Of a stretch of 64,000 bases of DNA, positions 55,638 through 64,000 are shown piece by piece. The stretch lies in the NCBI RefSeq assembly GCF_900104725.1, contig NZ_LT629758.1, forward strand, positions 620,001-684,000, written 5' to 3'. Every line of letters starts with the position of its first letter. The stretch's first letter is position 1. The translations under genes and the position numbers were made by a program. Under the pieces are notes generated by a model that did no database searches, was not told the origin of the DNA, and saw nothing but the letters and a program-made list of their open reading frames with translations. The stretch comes from Actinoplanes derwentensis. Its GTDB lineage: Bacteria > Actinomycetota > Actinomycetes > Mycobacteriales > Micromonosporaceae.

Positions 55638-58283
55638 ATGCGCGCGGGGGAGAAGCTGTTCGGCCGGGCCGGCGAAGTGGCGCGACTCGATCGGATCCTG
55701 GGCCGGGCCGCAGCGGCCCGGGGCAGTGCCCTGGTGATCCGGGGCGAGCCGGGGATCGGCAAGACCGCCCTGCTGGAGTGGGTGACCGACGCCGCCGGGC
55801 AGCGCGACATGCGAGTGCTGACGGCCGCCGGTGTGGAGAACGAGTCGCGACTGCCGTACGCCGCCCTGCATCAACTGCTCTATCCGCTGGCCGCCGTCAA
55901 CCCGGTGCTGCACGCCGCCTTCGGCATCGCCGAGGGCCGTCCCGATCTGTACGCGGTGGCCCTCGCCGCCCTGGAAGTGCTCGCCGACGCGGCCGCCGTC
56001 CGCCCGATCGTGCTGGTCATCGACGACCTGCACTGGCTCGACTCGGCAAGCGCGGACGTGCTCGCGTTTGTCGGGCGGCGGGTCGGCAGCGACGCGATCC
56101 TCGCTGTCGGCGCCACCCGGACCGTTGCCGTCGACGATCCACAGCGTCGCTCCGGCATCCCGGAGTTGATGCTGGACCGGCTCACCGGCGCGGACTCGGC
56201 GGCCCTGCTGGACACGCACGCGCCACAACTGTCGCCGGCGGTACGGGACCGGTTCCTGGCCGAGGCGGCCGGCAATCCCCTGGCGCTGGTGGAGTTGCCG
56301 AGGAGCCCGGCACCGTCGGCCGGGGCGCCGACCGCCGCCCTGCCCCTGAACAGCCGGCTCGAAGCGACGTTCGCGGCTCGGGCGAGTGAGTTGGGCGTAC
56401 CGGAAAGCGCCCTGCTGTTGATTCTGGCCGCGGATGCGGCGTGTGACGCCCGGCGCCTGCTCGCGGCGGCGACCGAGGCCGCCGGGGAACCGGTGACGTT
56501 GCGCGACGCTCAGCGGGCGATCGACACCGGGCTGATCGAGGCGGCCGGTAACGGGTTCCGGTTCCGGCATCCGCTGGTGCGGTCGGCGATCTACCAGCGG
56601 GCCCCGCTCGCCGCGCGCCTCGACGCTCACCGGTGCCTGGCCGCGCGGCTCACCGATTTCCCGGACCGGCGGCTGTGGCACCTGGCGTCGGCGACCCTCG
56701 GCCCGGACGCCGACCTCGCCGCCGACCTGGAACGGCACGCCGAACAGGCCCGGCAGCGTGGCGCGATCATGTCGGCGGTGGCCGCCCTGCACCGGGCCGC
56801 AGAACTGACCGAACGCCCGGAGCAGGCCACCGCGCTGGTGCTGCGGGCCGCCGAGCTGGCCAGTGAGATCGGGGCCCGGCACGAGGTGGAACGGCTGCTG
56901 GCGGCGACCGACCTGTCCGCACTGGGCCCGGCCGAGCGGGCCCGGCTCGCCAACGTGCACGAGGTGGTGCGGTTCCAGCGGTTCACCGATCCGGCCGGGC
57001 GGGTGCGGGAACTGACCGATTTCGCCGAGGCGGCCGGTAACCCCGAACTGCGTGTCCAACTGCTGTGGCGGGCCGCGTCACGCTGCTTCTTCCAGGCCAC
57101 CGGACCGGACACGGCCGCCGCGCGGGCCCGGATCGCGGCTCTGGTGGACACCGACGACCCGATCGCCTTGGCGGTTCTCGCCTACACGGTGCCGGAGGAA
57201 CGCGGCGCTGAGGTCCTGGAGCGGTTGCAGAAGGCGGCCGACGCCGGTGGCGGGCCGGACGTGCTGCGGTTCCTCGGCAGTGCGGCCCTGGTGCTCGGCG
57301 ACTTCGCCCGCAGTTCGGCGTGGCTGGACTCGGCGGCCGCCGACGCCCGCGCGCAAGGCCGGATGGCGGTGCTGGCCCGGCTGCTGACCAGCGCCAACTG
57401 GGGGCGGCTGTGGCTGGGCGGCTGGGATCAGGCGAGCGCCGAACTGACCGAGTCGCGGGCGCTGGTCGAGGACACCGGCGAGGTGTTCTACGCGGTCGCG
57501 TCCCAGACCAGCACCGGCGCGGTGGCGGCCATGCGCGGTGACCTGGACGAGGCGGAGCGGCTGCTCGACGCGGTCGCCACCAGCCCGCTCGCCGCGGGGA
57601 TGAGCTACATCCAGATCGCGCGGGTCCAGGCCCGCGGTCTGGTCCATCTCTTCCGGGGGGAGATTCCGGAGGCGTACGCCGTTCTGGCGCGCACGTTCGA
57701 TCCGGTCTCGCCCACCTATCACCGGTACATGCGCTGGTGGCTGGTACCCGAGCTGTTGGACGCGGCCCTGGCTGCCCAGCGCGTCGACGAGGCCCGTGCC
57801 CTGATCAGCGGCATGCCCGACGTGCCGGCCACGATGATGGCGGTGGCCGCCGAATACGCGGCGGTGATCCTGGACGGCGCCCCGATCGGCGCGCGGACCG
57901 CGCAGTGGCCGCTGTACCGGGCCCGTCTGCAACTGCATCAGGGCCGCCTCGAACGCCGCCGCCACCGGATCGCCGAGGCCCGTGATCTGCTACGGGCGGC
58001 CCGGGACACCTTCGACACCCTCGGCGCGGTCCCGTGGGCCGAGATGGCCCGCGCCGAACTGCGGGCAGCCGGTGAACTCAGTGGCCGCCGGGTGTCGTCG
58101 GCCCGGGAGAACCTGTCGCCGCAGGAACTGCAGATCGCCACGCTGGCGGCGCAAGGTCTGACCAACCGGCAGATCGCCGAGCGGCTGTTCCTGTCACACC
58201 GCACGGTCGGCTCGCACCTCTACCGCGTCTACCCGAAACTGGGGGTGACCCGGCGATCCCAGCTCGCCGGGGCCCTCGCCTGA
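55638..58283 (+). CDS. LuxR family ATP-binding regulator (LAL/MalT-like)
   Basis: The 881-residue protein has an N-terminal AAA-type ATPase (about residues 8-230: LFGRAGEVARLDRIL, VIRGEPGIGKTALLEWV Walker A, PIVLVIDDLHWLDSAS Walker B), a long TPR-like helical sensor (about 330-800), and a C-terminal LuxR helix-turn-helix (about 815-875: LSPQELQIATLAAQGLTNRQ, IAERLFLSHRTVGSHLYRVY). Large LAL proteins control secondary metabolism or catabolic genes in actinomycetes. The regulated target is not visible; the divergent NB-ARC protein and the alpha/beta hydrolase are its nearest neighbours. Confidence 0.95.
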   Translation: MRAGEKLFGRAGEVARLDRILGRAAAARGSALVIRGEPGIGKTALLEWVTDAAGQRDMRVLTAAGVENESRLPYAALHQLLYPLAAVNPVLHAAFGIAEGRPDLYAVALAALEVLADAAAVRPIVLVIDDLHWLDSASADVLAFVGRRVGSDAILAVGATRTVAVDDPQRRSGIPELMLDRLTGADSAALLDTHAPQLSPAVRDRFLAEAAGNPLALVELPRSPAPSAGAPTAALPLNSRLEATFAARASELGVPESALLLILAADAACDARRLLAAATEAAGEPVTLRDAQRAIDTGLIEAAGNGFRFRHPLVRSAIYQRAPLAARLDAHRCLAARLTDFPDRRLWHLASATLGPDADLAADLERHAEQARQRGAIMSAVAALHRAAELTERPEQATALVLRAAELASEIGARHEVERLLAATDLSALGPAERARLANVHEVVRFQRFTDPAGRVRELTDFAEAAGNPELRVQLLWRAASRCFFQATGPDTAAARARIAALVDTDDPIALAVLAYTVPEERGAEVLERLQKAADAGGGPDVLRFLGSAALVLGDFARSSAWLDSAAADARAQGRMAVLARLLTSANWGRLWLGGWDQASAELTESRALVEDTGEVFYAVASQTSTGAVAAMRGDLDEAERLLDAVATSPLAAGMSYIQIARVQARGLVHLFRGEIPEAYAVLARTFDPVSPTYHRYMRWWLVPELLDAALAAQRVDEARALISGMPDVPATMMAVAAEYAAVILDGAPIGARTAQWPLYRARLQLHQGRLERRRHRIAEARDLLRAARDTFDTLGAVPWAEMARAELRAAGELSGRRVSSARENLSPQELQIATLAAQGLTNRQIAERLFLSHRTVGSHLYRVYPKLGVTRRSQLAGALA

Positions 58284-58288
58284 CCGTT

Positions 58289-59080
58289 CTAGATGTGCCG
58301 CTGGGCCCATTCCAGGGCGTGGTCGGCGACCGCCTCCCAGCCGGGCTCACCGCAGGTCCAGTGTGACCGGTCCGGGAACTCGTGGTACTCGGTGATCGTG
58401 CCCGGTGCCTTGTAGTGGGCGGCGTTGGACTTGTTCACGGCCGGCGGCATGATGTGGTCCTTGCCGCCGCCGATGAACAGCAGCGGCGCCCGGTCGGCGT
58501 TGTGGTAGTCGACCCAGGTCTCCTGCTTACCCGGCTTGAAGTTGGCGATCAGTCCGTACGCCCAGATCCAGGACCCCGGTGCCGGGATCGCGTACCGGTC
58601 GTACACCGCGCGGGCCTCGTCCTCCGGCAGCGTGTTGGTGAACGCGTAGTGGAACTGCTCGGCGGTGAACCCGGCCGGCGCGTGCCGCGTCGACGGCTTG
58701 CCCAGGATCGGGAACAGCGACTTGAGCTGTGACGGCGGCGTGACCAGGATGCCCTCCGGTGGCGCCGAGTCGATCACCACACCGGCCGCGCCGTGCCCGC
58801 GGTCCAGCAGCAGCTGGGTGAGGGTGCCGCCGAACGAGTGACCGATGATGATCGGCTTCTCCGGCAGCGCGGTGATGACCTTCTCCAGGTGGGCGACCGT
58901 CTCCGGCACGGTCAGCTCGGCGATCACGGCCGGGTCGGCCCGCAGCGCCTCCACCTCCACCTCGAACCCCGGGTAGGCGGGGGCGATCACGGTGTGACCT
59001 TTGGCCTTCAGATAGGGGATCCACTGCTCCCAGCTGCGCGGGGTGACCCACAGGCCGTGGACCAGGACGATCGTGCTCAT
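58289..59080 (-). CDS. Alpha/beta hydrolase
   Basis: The 263-residue protein begins STIVLVHGLWVTPRSWEQW (oxyanion HG), has the nucleophile elbow GHSFGGTL (serine), the acid in a loop near LLFIGGGKDHIMPP and the histidine in FPDRSHWTCGEPGW. This is the standard triad and suggests an esterase or lipase-like enzyme acting on a small substrate. ATG 59080 matches the start. It lies 68 bp from the stop of the HTH/NB-ARC/TPR gene and may follow it in one transcript. Confidence 0.93.
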   Translation of the reverse strand: MSTIVLVHGLWVTPRSWEQWIPYLKAKGHTVIAPAYPGFEVEVEALRADPAVIAELTVPETVAHLEKVITALPEKPIIIGHSFGGTLTQLLLDRGHGAAGVVIDSAPPEGILVTPPSQLKSLFPILGKPSTRHAPAGFTAEQFHYAFTNTLPEDEARAVYDRYAIPAPGSWIWAYGLIANFKPGKQETWVDYHNADRAPLLFIGGGKDHIMPPAVNKSNAAHYKAPGTITEYHEFPDRSHWTCGEPGWEAVADHALEWAQRHI

Positions 59081-59148
59081 GTTTGTGCTCCTCGGTAGCC
59101 GCTGGGGTTCAGCCAAACAGCGGCCACCGGGCAACACCATGCAGAACG

Positions 59149-60945
59149 TCAGGCAGAACCGCCGAGCAGCTCGCTGGCCTCCCGCAACAGCTCCCGCGCG
59201 CGTTCGCTGTCGCCGGTGGCCGCGCACGCCCAGCCGAGCACCATCGCCGCCTGCCCCCGCAGCTGGGCGTCGTCGGCCAGGGGCCAGGCGGTCTCGGCGG
59301 CGTCCCGGCATTCGGCCCAGCGACCGGCGTCGCCCAGCGCCCGGGCGAGACGGATCGACACGGTGACCCGGGCGAGACGGCGTGAGCCGGGCGACAGTGG
59401 ACGACGCTCCAGTTCGTCCAGCGCCCGGCGGTACTGCTCGACCGCCTCGCTGCTGCGGCCCCGGCTCTCGTGCAGGACGCCGAGGGTGACCATGGTGTCC
59501 ACGTACCCGTCGTGGTCGCCGTACGCCTCGGTCGACACCAGCGACCAGTGGCACAGCCCGTCGGCCACCGCCGCCACCCGCTGATGGTCGCCGGCCTCCG
59601 CGGCCTCCCGCAACGCCGCCTGCCAGCCCGGCATCTCGCTGCGCAGCCAATCCCCGGCCTGCTGGGAGACGCTGCGCGCGGCCGCGATCGTGGTGTTCAG
59701 GTACCACCGGTGCAGCCGCTGCCGGACCGCCGCCCGCAGCTCGGCCGGTTCCTCGGCGCGCAGCCGGGTCCCGGCGAACAGCCGCAGCAGGTCGTGCAGC
59801 CGGTACCGGTCGAAGCCGTCCGGCCGGACCAGGCCCCGTTCGACCAGATCCTCCAGGATGTCCTCGGCATCATAGGGATCGCATTCGGCCGGCACCGCCA
59901 GGGTGGCCGCCGAGAACGAGCCGGGCACCAGATGCGCGATCCGCCGGAACAGCAGCCGGGACGGTTCCGGCAGCCGCCGGTACGACACCGCGAACGCGGT
60001 CTCCACCCCGACCCCGCCCGGTGTGAGAGCCGACAGCCGGCGGTCCGCGTCGGTGAGACGCTCGGCGAGGTGGGCCATCGAGCCGCCGGTCTGCCCGGCG
60101 ATGCGCAGGGCCAGCGGCAGATGACCGCACAGGTCCGCGACCCGGGCCACCTGCTCGTCGGTTCCCGAGCCCGGCCCGGCCACCTCGCGCAGCAGCTGCG
60201 CGGACTCGGCCGGGTCGAACGGGTCCAGGGCGATCCGCAACACCGCCTCCAGGCCGCCGAGCGACTGGCGGCTGGTGACCAGGACGAGGCTGTGGCCGGT
60301 GGCGGGCAGCAGTGGCCGTACCTGCGCCTCGTCGGCCGCGTCGTCCAGGATGATCAGGCAGCGGCGCTGCCGCAGTGCGTCGCGCAGTTGCCCGGTCCGG
60401 TCCGCGGCGTCCGCGGCGATCTGCCGCGGGCTGACCGCCAGGGCCCGGAGCAGGGTGTTCTGCAGGTCGGCGACGGTGGCCGGCTCGCCGTCGGTGCCGC
60501 GCAGATCCAGGTGGAACCGGCCGTCCGGAAAGAGATCCGGATGGTGTTCGGCCAGCCGCAGCGCGAGGGCGCTCTTGCCCACTCCGGGTGGCCCGTGCAC
60601 GACGGCGACCGGGGTGCGGCCCGCGGCGTGGGCGGCGATGCGGTCGATCGGTTCGCGGCGGCCGACGAAGAGACGGTCGGCGCGCGGCAGGTCGGCGGGC
60701 CGGCGCCGTCGCGCGGGCTGCGCCTCGCGGGCCTCCCGGGCTTGTTTCGCGAGGGCCGGCAGCGACGCGGCGTCCGGGTGGGCGAGGGCGGCGACGAGCG
60801 CGTCGACCGTACGGGGCCAGGGTGCCCGGCTCAGCCCGCGTTCCATGTCACTGACCGCCCGGACGCTCACTCCCGAGGACTCGGCCAGCCCTTCCAGGGT
60901 CAGTCCCGCCGCGATGCGCAGCTCCCGGAGCCGTTGACCGAACAC
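59149..60945 (-). CDS. HTH-NB-ARC-TPR regulator (AfsR/XRE-type)
   Basis: The 598-residue protein has an Xre HTH (FGQRLRELRIAAGLTLEGLA, SGVSVRAVSDMERGL), NB-ARC (PVAVVHGPPGVGKSALALRL Walker A; CLIILDDAADE Walker B; LVLVTSRQSLGGLE; GHLPLALRIAGQ), a winged-helix stretch (FRRIAHLVPGSFSA, YRLHDLLRLFAGTR) and C-terminal TPRs (YRRALDELERRPLSP, AETAWPLADDAQLRGQAAMV). It is a full-length relative of the short gene at 54379; the two share SVRAxSDMERG and the ATPase motifs. Such STAND proteins switch between states on ligand binding. It is upstream of the alpha/beta hydrolase on the same strand. Confidence 0.92.
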   Translation of the reverse strand: MFGQRLRELRIAAGLTLEGLAESSGVSVRAVSDMERGLSRAPWPRTVDALVAALAHPDAASLPALAKQAREAREAQPARRRRPADLPRADRLFVGRREPIDRIAAHAAGRTPVAVVHGPPGVGKSALALRLAEHHPDLFPDGRFHLDLRGTDGEPATVADLQNTLLRALAVSPRQIAADAADRTGQLRDALRQRRCLIILDDAADEAQVRPLLPATGHSLVLVTSRQSLGGLEAVLRIALDPFDPAESAQLLREVAGPGSGTDEQVARVADLCGHLPLALRIAGQTGGSMAHLAERLTDADRRLSALTPGGVGVETAFAVSYRRLPEPSRLLFRRIAHLVPGSFSAATLAVPAECDPYDAEDILEDLVERGLVRPDGFDRYRLHDLLRLFAGTRLRAEEPAELRAAVRQRLHRWYLNTTIAAARSVSQQAGDWLRSEMPGWQAALREAAEAGDHQRVAAVADGLCHWSLVSTEAYGDHDGYVDTMVTLGVLHESRGRSSEAVEQYRRALDELERRPLSPGSRRLARVTVSIRLARALGDAGRWAECRDAAETAWPLADDAQLRGQAAMVLGWACAATGDSERARELLREASELLGGSA

Positions 60946-60960
60946 CCGCTCACAGTAATG

Positions 60961-60987
60961 CCGGGCCCGTGATGATCACGGACCCGG
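60961..60987 (-). terminator. Terminator of the MFS transporter gene
   Basis: CCGGGCCCGTGAT and ATCACGGACCCGG pair with one mismatch over 13 bases around one G. It lies 13 bases after the leftward stop at 61000. Confidence 0.8.
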
Positions 60988-60999
60988 CCACTGTGGATC

Positions 61000-62469
61000 T
61001 CAGGCGTTGCTGCGGTGCAGGACGTGGATCTCCTCCGGCTCGTCCGGGACGTCGGTGACGCCCGCCGAGACCGCCTGCTCGTGCCGCTTGTGCGCCGACG
61101 GCAGGGCCAGAGCGGCGAGGACCGCGAGGACGGCGACCCCGGCACACACCCAGAACCCGTAGGTGAACGCGTCGTCGGTGGGCATCCCCTGCGGGGTGGT
61201 GTGGGAGGTGATGACCGCCGCCACCACGGCCGTGCCGATGCTGCTGCCGATGGTCCGGGCGATCGCGTTGACGCCGGTCGCCTCACCGGTCTGGGTCGGC
61301 GGGACACTCTCGATGATGGCGTTGGACATCGCGGCGAACGCGAAGCCGATGCCCGCACCGGTCAGGATGCCGGACGTCAGGATCTGCCAGATCGCGCCGT
61401 GGCCGATGGCCGGCAGGGTGAACGCGGCGACCACCAGGACGGCGCCCATGAACATCGGCAGCTTCGGGCCGAACTTGCGGTTCAGCATGCCGGAGATCGG
61501 GCCGCACACCACCATCATGATCACGGTCGGGAGCAGGAACAGGCCGGCCTGCGAGACCGACTTGCCGAACCCGTACCCGGTCGCCTCAGGCAGTTGAAGC
61601 AGAGTCGGGATCAGCAGGAACGTGCCGAACATCGCGAAGCCGAGGATCAGCGCCACCAGGTCGGTGGCCCACACGCCGCGGATCCGCATCAGCTTCATGT
61701 CGATCAGTGGTTCCTTGACCCGCAGCTCGACCAGCACGAACACCACCAGGCCGACGACACCGAGGGCGATCAGGCCGATCGTCTCCGGGTCGCTCCAGCC
61801 CCAGGACTGGCCCTTGCTGATCGCCATCAGCAGCGACACCAGGGAGATGGACAGGATGGTCGCGCCGAGGACGTCCAGCTTGCCGGGGGTGCGGACCGGT
61901 GATTCCTTCATCCCGAAGATCGCGCCGAGCAGGGCGATCACCACCAGGACCAGCGGCAGCCAGAACAGCCAGTGCCAGGAGAGGTGCTCGACGATCGGGC
62001 CGGCCGCCACGATGCCGATGCCGGCGCCGATACCGAAGATGGCCGAGACCAGGCCGACCGTGGTGGCGACCCGCTCGCGGGGCAGCTCGTCGCGGATCAT
62101 GCCGATCGACAGCGGCATCATCGCGCCGCCGGCGCCCTGCAGGATCCGGCCGATGATCAGCACCGGGAGGCTGGTGGCCAGCGCCGAGACGATCGCGCCG
62201 ACGGCCAGGATCGACAGCACGATGATCAGGATCTTGCGCTTGCCGACCATGTCGCCGAGGCGGCCGAGGATCGGCGTCATGACCGAGGCCGACAGCAGGT
62301 AGGCGGTGACGATCCAGCTGACGTCGCTGGTCGACACGTTCAGTTCGCGCCCGATCGTGGAGAGTGCGGGCGAGACCAGCGACTGGAGCACCGCGAACGC
62401 CAGGCCGCCCAGTGCCAGGTAGAGCACCAGCAGGCTGCCGCCCCGGGTCTTTTCATTGGTAGCGGTCAT
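61000..62469 (-). CDS. MFS drug exporter, DHA2 (14-helix) type
   Basis: The 489-residue protein has about 14 membrane segments. The MFS motif A reads LGRLGDMVGKRKILI, the antiporter motif C reads AIFGIGAGIGIVAAGPI, and the loop PRERVATTVGLV and motif region GQSWGWSDPETIG are as in EmrB/QacA relatives. ATG 62469 begins MTATNEKTRG, after which hydrophobic sequence starts; the longer in-frame start at 62529 would cross the operators. It is divergent from a TetR repressor, so it is probably induced by its substrate. Confidence 0.93.
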   Translation of the reverse strand: MTATNEKTRGGSLLVLYLALGGLAFAVLQSLVSPALSTIGRELNVSTSDVSWIVTAYLLSASVMTPILGRLGDMVGKRKILIIVLSILAVGAIVSALATSLPVLIIGRILQGAGGAMMPLSIGMIRDELPRERVATTVGLVSAIFGIGAGIGIVAAGPIVEHLSWHWLFWLPLVLVVIALLGAIFGMKESPVRTPGKLDVLGATILSISLVSLLMAISKGQSWGWSDPETIGLIALGVVGLVVFVLVELRVKEPLIDMKLMRIRGVWATDLVALILGFAMFGTFLLIPTLLQLPEATGYGFGKSVSQAGLFLLPTVIMMVVCGPISGMLNRKFGPKLPMFMGAVLVVAAFTLPAIGHGAIWQILTSGILTGAGIGFAFAAMSNAIIESVPPTQTGEATGVNAIARTIGSSIGTAVVAAVITSHTTPQGMPTDDAFTYGFWVCAGVAVLAVLAALALPSAHKRHEQAVSAGVTDVPDEPEEIHVLHRSNA

Positions 62470-62488
62470 GTCGTCCTCGACCCTAGAA

Positions 62489-62545
62489 GTAAACGATTGC
62501 TGACTTATTATGGTCCTCGGGCTCGGCAAGTAAACGGTTGTTTAC
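62489..62545. promoter_or_regulatory. Twin TetR operators between exporter and repressor
   Basis: GTAAAC-GGTT-GTTTAC (62530-62545) is a perfect dyad. A second, half-decayed copy GTAAAC-GATT-GCTGAC lies at 62489-62504, 41 bp away (about four helical turns). Location between the divergent MFS and TetR genes makes them the likely TetR-binding sites. Confidence 0.8.
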
Positions 62546-62607
62546 GTCACACCGGATCGGGTGACTCGGTCGCTACCGTGGATCACCGCGTACGAGAGGA
62601 TGGCCCG

Positions 62608-63207
62608 GTGAGCAACGACCCGCCCGTGAAGCGCCGCCGAGACGCCGCGCAGACCCGTCAAGACCTGATCGACGTCGCCCGGCACCGGTTCGCCCACGAC
62701 GGCTACGCGGCCACCACCGTGCGCGACATCGCCGACCAGGCCGGTGTCAACGTGGCCCTGATCAGCCGCTATTTCGCCTCCAAGGAGGGGCTGTTCGAGG
62801 CCTGTCTGACCAGCGCCGTCACCGACGTGCGTAAGAACGCCGAGGATCAGGCGGCCGGTGCGGAGGGCTTCGCGGCACGACTGGCGGGCCATCTCACCGA
62901 CCCGGCCGGCGACGACCGGCTGCGCACCGGCCTGCTCCTGCTGATCCGCACCTCCGGGGACGAGCGGGTCGAGGAGTTGCGCAGTTCCTTTCTGCGGATG
63001 GTGAGCGAGAAACTGCTGGCCGGCGCGGGACATCCGATCACCGATGAGGTCGGCGTGCTGCGCGCTCAGATGTTGCTCGCGGCGATCCTCGGCCTCGTCC
63101 TGCTGCGCTCCACCACCGGGATGAAGCCGCTGAACTCGGCCTCCGCCGACGAGCTGCAGGGACCGATCGCCGACCTGGTGGCCGCGTTGCTGAACCCGCG
63201 CGTATGA
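62608..63207 (+). CDS. TetR family repressor
   Basis: The 199-residue protein has the TetR DNA-binding helix-turn-helix (about residues 12-55: TRQDLIDVARHRFAHDGYAA, TTVRDIADQAGVNVALISRY, FASKEGLFEACL) and a helical effector domain. GTG 62608 follows GAGAGGA about seven bases upstream. Divergent from the MFS exporter; the twin dyads at 62489-62545 sit between them. Confidence 0.93.
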   Translation: MSNDPPVKRRRDAAQTRQDLIDVARHRFAHDGYAATTVRDIADQAGVNVALISRYFASKEGLFEACLTSAVTDVRKNAEDQAAGAEGFAARLAGHLTDPAGDDRLRTGLLLLIRTSGDERVEELRSSFLRMVSEKLLAGAGHPITDEVGVLRAQMLLAAILGLVLLRSTTGMKPLNSASADELQGPIADLVAALLNPRV

Positions 63208-63252
63208 CCGAAATGGTATGACCCTCGCGGGACCCGGTGGCCCACACTGAAA

Positions 63253-63266
63253 CCTGTCTATACAGG
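63253..63266. promoter_or_regulatory. Palindrome with -10-like core ahead of the nuclease gene
   Basis: CCTGT-CTAT-ACAGG is a perfect 5+5 dyad and contains TATACA (63259-63264), a fair -10 box. It is about 20 bases before the nuclease ATG at 63287, so a repressor could block the promoter here. Confidence 0.45.
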
Positions 63267-63286
63267 CAGGCGAACGGAGCCCCCCC

Positions 63287-64000
63287 ATGCCCGGTCCCAC
63301 CCGACGTCATCGGCGAATCGTCGCCTTGACCATACCCCCGCTTGTCGGCCTGCTGGCCGGATTCATCGCCGTCCTCACCACGCCGACGGCGGCCTCGGCG
63401 GCATCCCTCACGGTCGCGCAGGCGATCAGTAATCAGACCGGTTCCAGCGGCACCGTCACCGGTTACATCGTCGGTGAGCCGACCGCCGCCAGCACCGTCA
63501 AGTTCAGCAGCTTCACCGGCGACACCGCCCTCGCCATCGCCGACAGCGCGTCCACGACCGCCACCGGCAGCATGCTGTACGTCCAGATCACCAGCTCCTA
63601 CCGATCGTCGTTCGGGCTGCTCACCAACCCGTCGCTGATCGGCAAACAGCTGACCGTGACCGGGACGCTCACGCCGTACTTCACGCCGCACGCGGGCCTC
63701 AAGTCGCCGACCGCCATGACTCTCGGGGCCGGATCGACCACCAGCCCCACCGCGACGTCCACGGCCACCGCGACCCCGACCGCGTCCAGCACCACGGACA
63801 CGTACTACGCCAACGCGATCGGCAAGACCGGCTCCAGCCTGAAGTCGTCGCTGCACACCATCATCTCCACCGGCGTGACCAAGCTGTCGTACGACGGTGT
63901 ATGGGAAGCCCTCAAGGTCACCGACCAGGACCCGTCGAACTCGTCGAACGTGCGGCTGTTCTACTCCAACATCAGCCGCTCCAAGACCCTCAACGGCGGC
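63287..64000 (+). CDS. Secreted endonuclease I-type nuclease (3' end outside window)
   Basis: The frame is open from ATG 63287 to the last base (238 codons), so the gene continues beyond the window. A Tat/Sec-like signal (RRHRRIVALTIPPLVGLLAG, cleavage near ASA) is followed by an OB-like domain (LTVAQAISNQTGSSGTVTGY, IVGEP) of the kind found in YhcR-type nucleases and DUF6359. A Thr/Ala linker and the start of an endonuclease I/Bsn-type nuclease domain follow (YYANAIGKTGSSLKSSLHTI, LSYDGVWEALKVTDQDP). The catalytic region lies ahead in the missing part. Secretion of a DNA/RNA nuclease for nutrient recovery is the probable role. Confidence 0.85.
   Translation, partial: MPGPTRRHRRIVALTIPPLVGLLAGFIAVLTTPTAASAASLTVAQAISNQTGSSGTVTGYIVGEPTAASTVKFSSFTGDTALAIADSASTTATGSMLYVQITSSYRSSFGLLTNPSLIGKQLTVTGTLTPYFTPHAGLKSPTAMTLGAGSTTSPTATSTATATPTASSTTDTYYANAIGKTGSSLKSSLHTIISTGVTKLSYDGVWEALKVTDQDPSNSSNVRLFYSNISRSKTLNGG

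Noticed and set aside
56395..56412. GTACCGGAAA inside the LuxR gene as a third copy of the dispersed element.
   Set aside because: Only the 10-base end matches. The 33-base core is absent and the site is in coding sequence.

Overview
The window is high-GC DNA (about 70 % G+C, with strongly G/C-biased third codon positions). Its gene content is typical of a filamentous actinomycete: rbpA behind a SigR-type promoter, the lnt-ppm1-fxsA block, a CsbD stress protein, an ECF sigma factor with a CU044_5270-type partner, Scabin-like ADP-ribosyltransferase, many one-component regulators, and many start codons 6-7 bases after a TANNNT box (leaderless mRNAs). My best guess is a Micromonosporaceae member, perhaps Actinoplanes; this is inference from gene style only. 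I saw no rRNA, tRNA, CRISPR array, transposase or integrase, so it reads as chromosome with some gene debris.

Layout. 0-5 kb: end of a hemerythrin-like gene, an ABC ATPase with broken ATP-binding motifs, and two DUF1772 membrane-protein paralogues on opposite strands around a 4'-phosphopantetheinyl transferase, next to an AraC regulator. 5-9.8 kb: methyltransferase, acyl-CoA dehydrogenase, AsnC regulator, PhyH dioxygenase, a stretch of coding debris, and an AraC/GyrI-type regulator. 9.8-10.15 kb: a 41-bp tandem repeat and a dispersed intergenic element. 10.1-15.6 kb: AlaA-type aminotransferase, methyltransferase, csbD, lysine 2,3-aminomutase, amidohydrolase. 16.2-19.8 kb: lnt-ppm1 (lipoprotein acylation and polyprenol-phosphate mannose), fxsA, rbpA. 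20.4-22.3 kb: two coiled-coil proteins. 22.6-26.4 kb: secreted DNA-type ADP-ribosyltransferase, SDR, DoxX-like protein, GDSL lipoprotein, orphan HslV-like Ntn hydrolase.

26.4-34.1 kb: a large inverted repeat, then a probable sensing and transport locus. A GntR regulator, a soluble Cache-domain protein and a Cache/PAS histidine kinase run leftward; a complete PotA-D-B-C polyamine-type ABC importer runs rightward from a shared regulatory gap. 34.2-39.2 kb: a large membrane protein and an M36 (fungalysin) metalloprotease. 39.4-44.3 kb: PAS kinase, PilZ protein, and a membrane GGDEF-EAL protein whose EAL half has lost two catalytic residues, so the module looks built to make and read c-di-GMP. 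44.5-47.5 kb: three genes joined by 4-nt overlaps (DUF4034-like, membrane-anchored M16-like peptidase, Rid-like protein), the best candidate here for an undescribed system.

47.5-54.4 kb: small membrane protein, DHFR/RibD-type reductase, MerR regulator with a textbook 19-bp-spacer operator, 3D-domain-like lipoprotein, ECF sigma/CU044_5270 pair, solitary ctaD, DUF3040-like protein. 54.4-64 kb: three large ATPase regulators (a short HTH-NB-ARC protein with a heptad-repeat linker, a LuxR-family LAL regulator, an HTH-NB-ARC-TPR protein) around an alpha/beta hydrolase, then an MFS exporter with a divergent TetR and twin operators, and the start of a secreted endonuclease I-type nuclease cut by the window edge.
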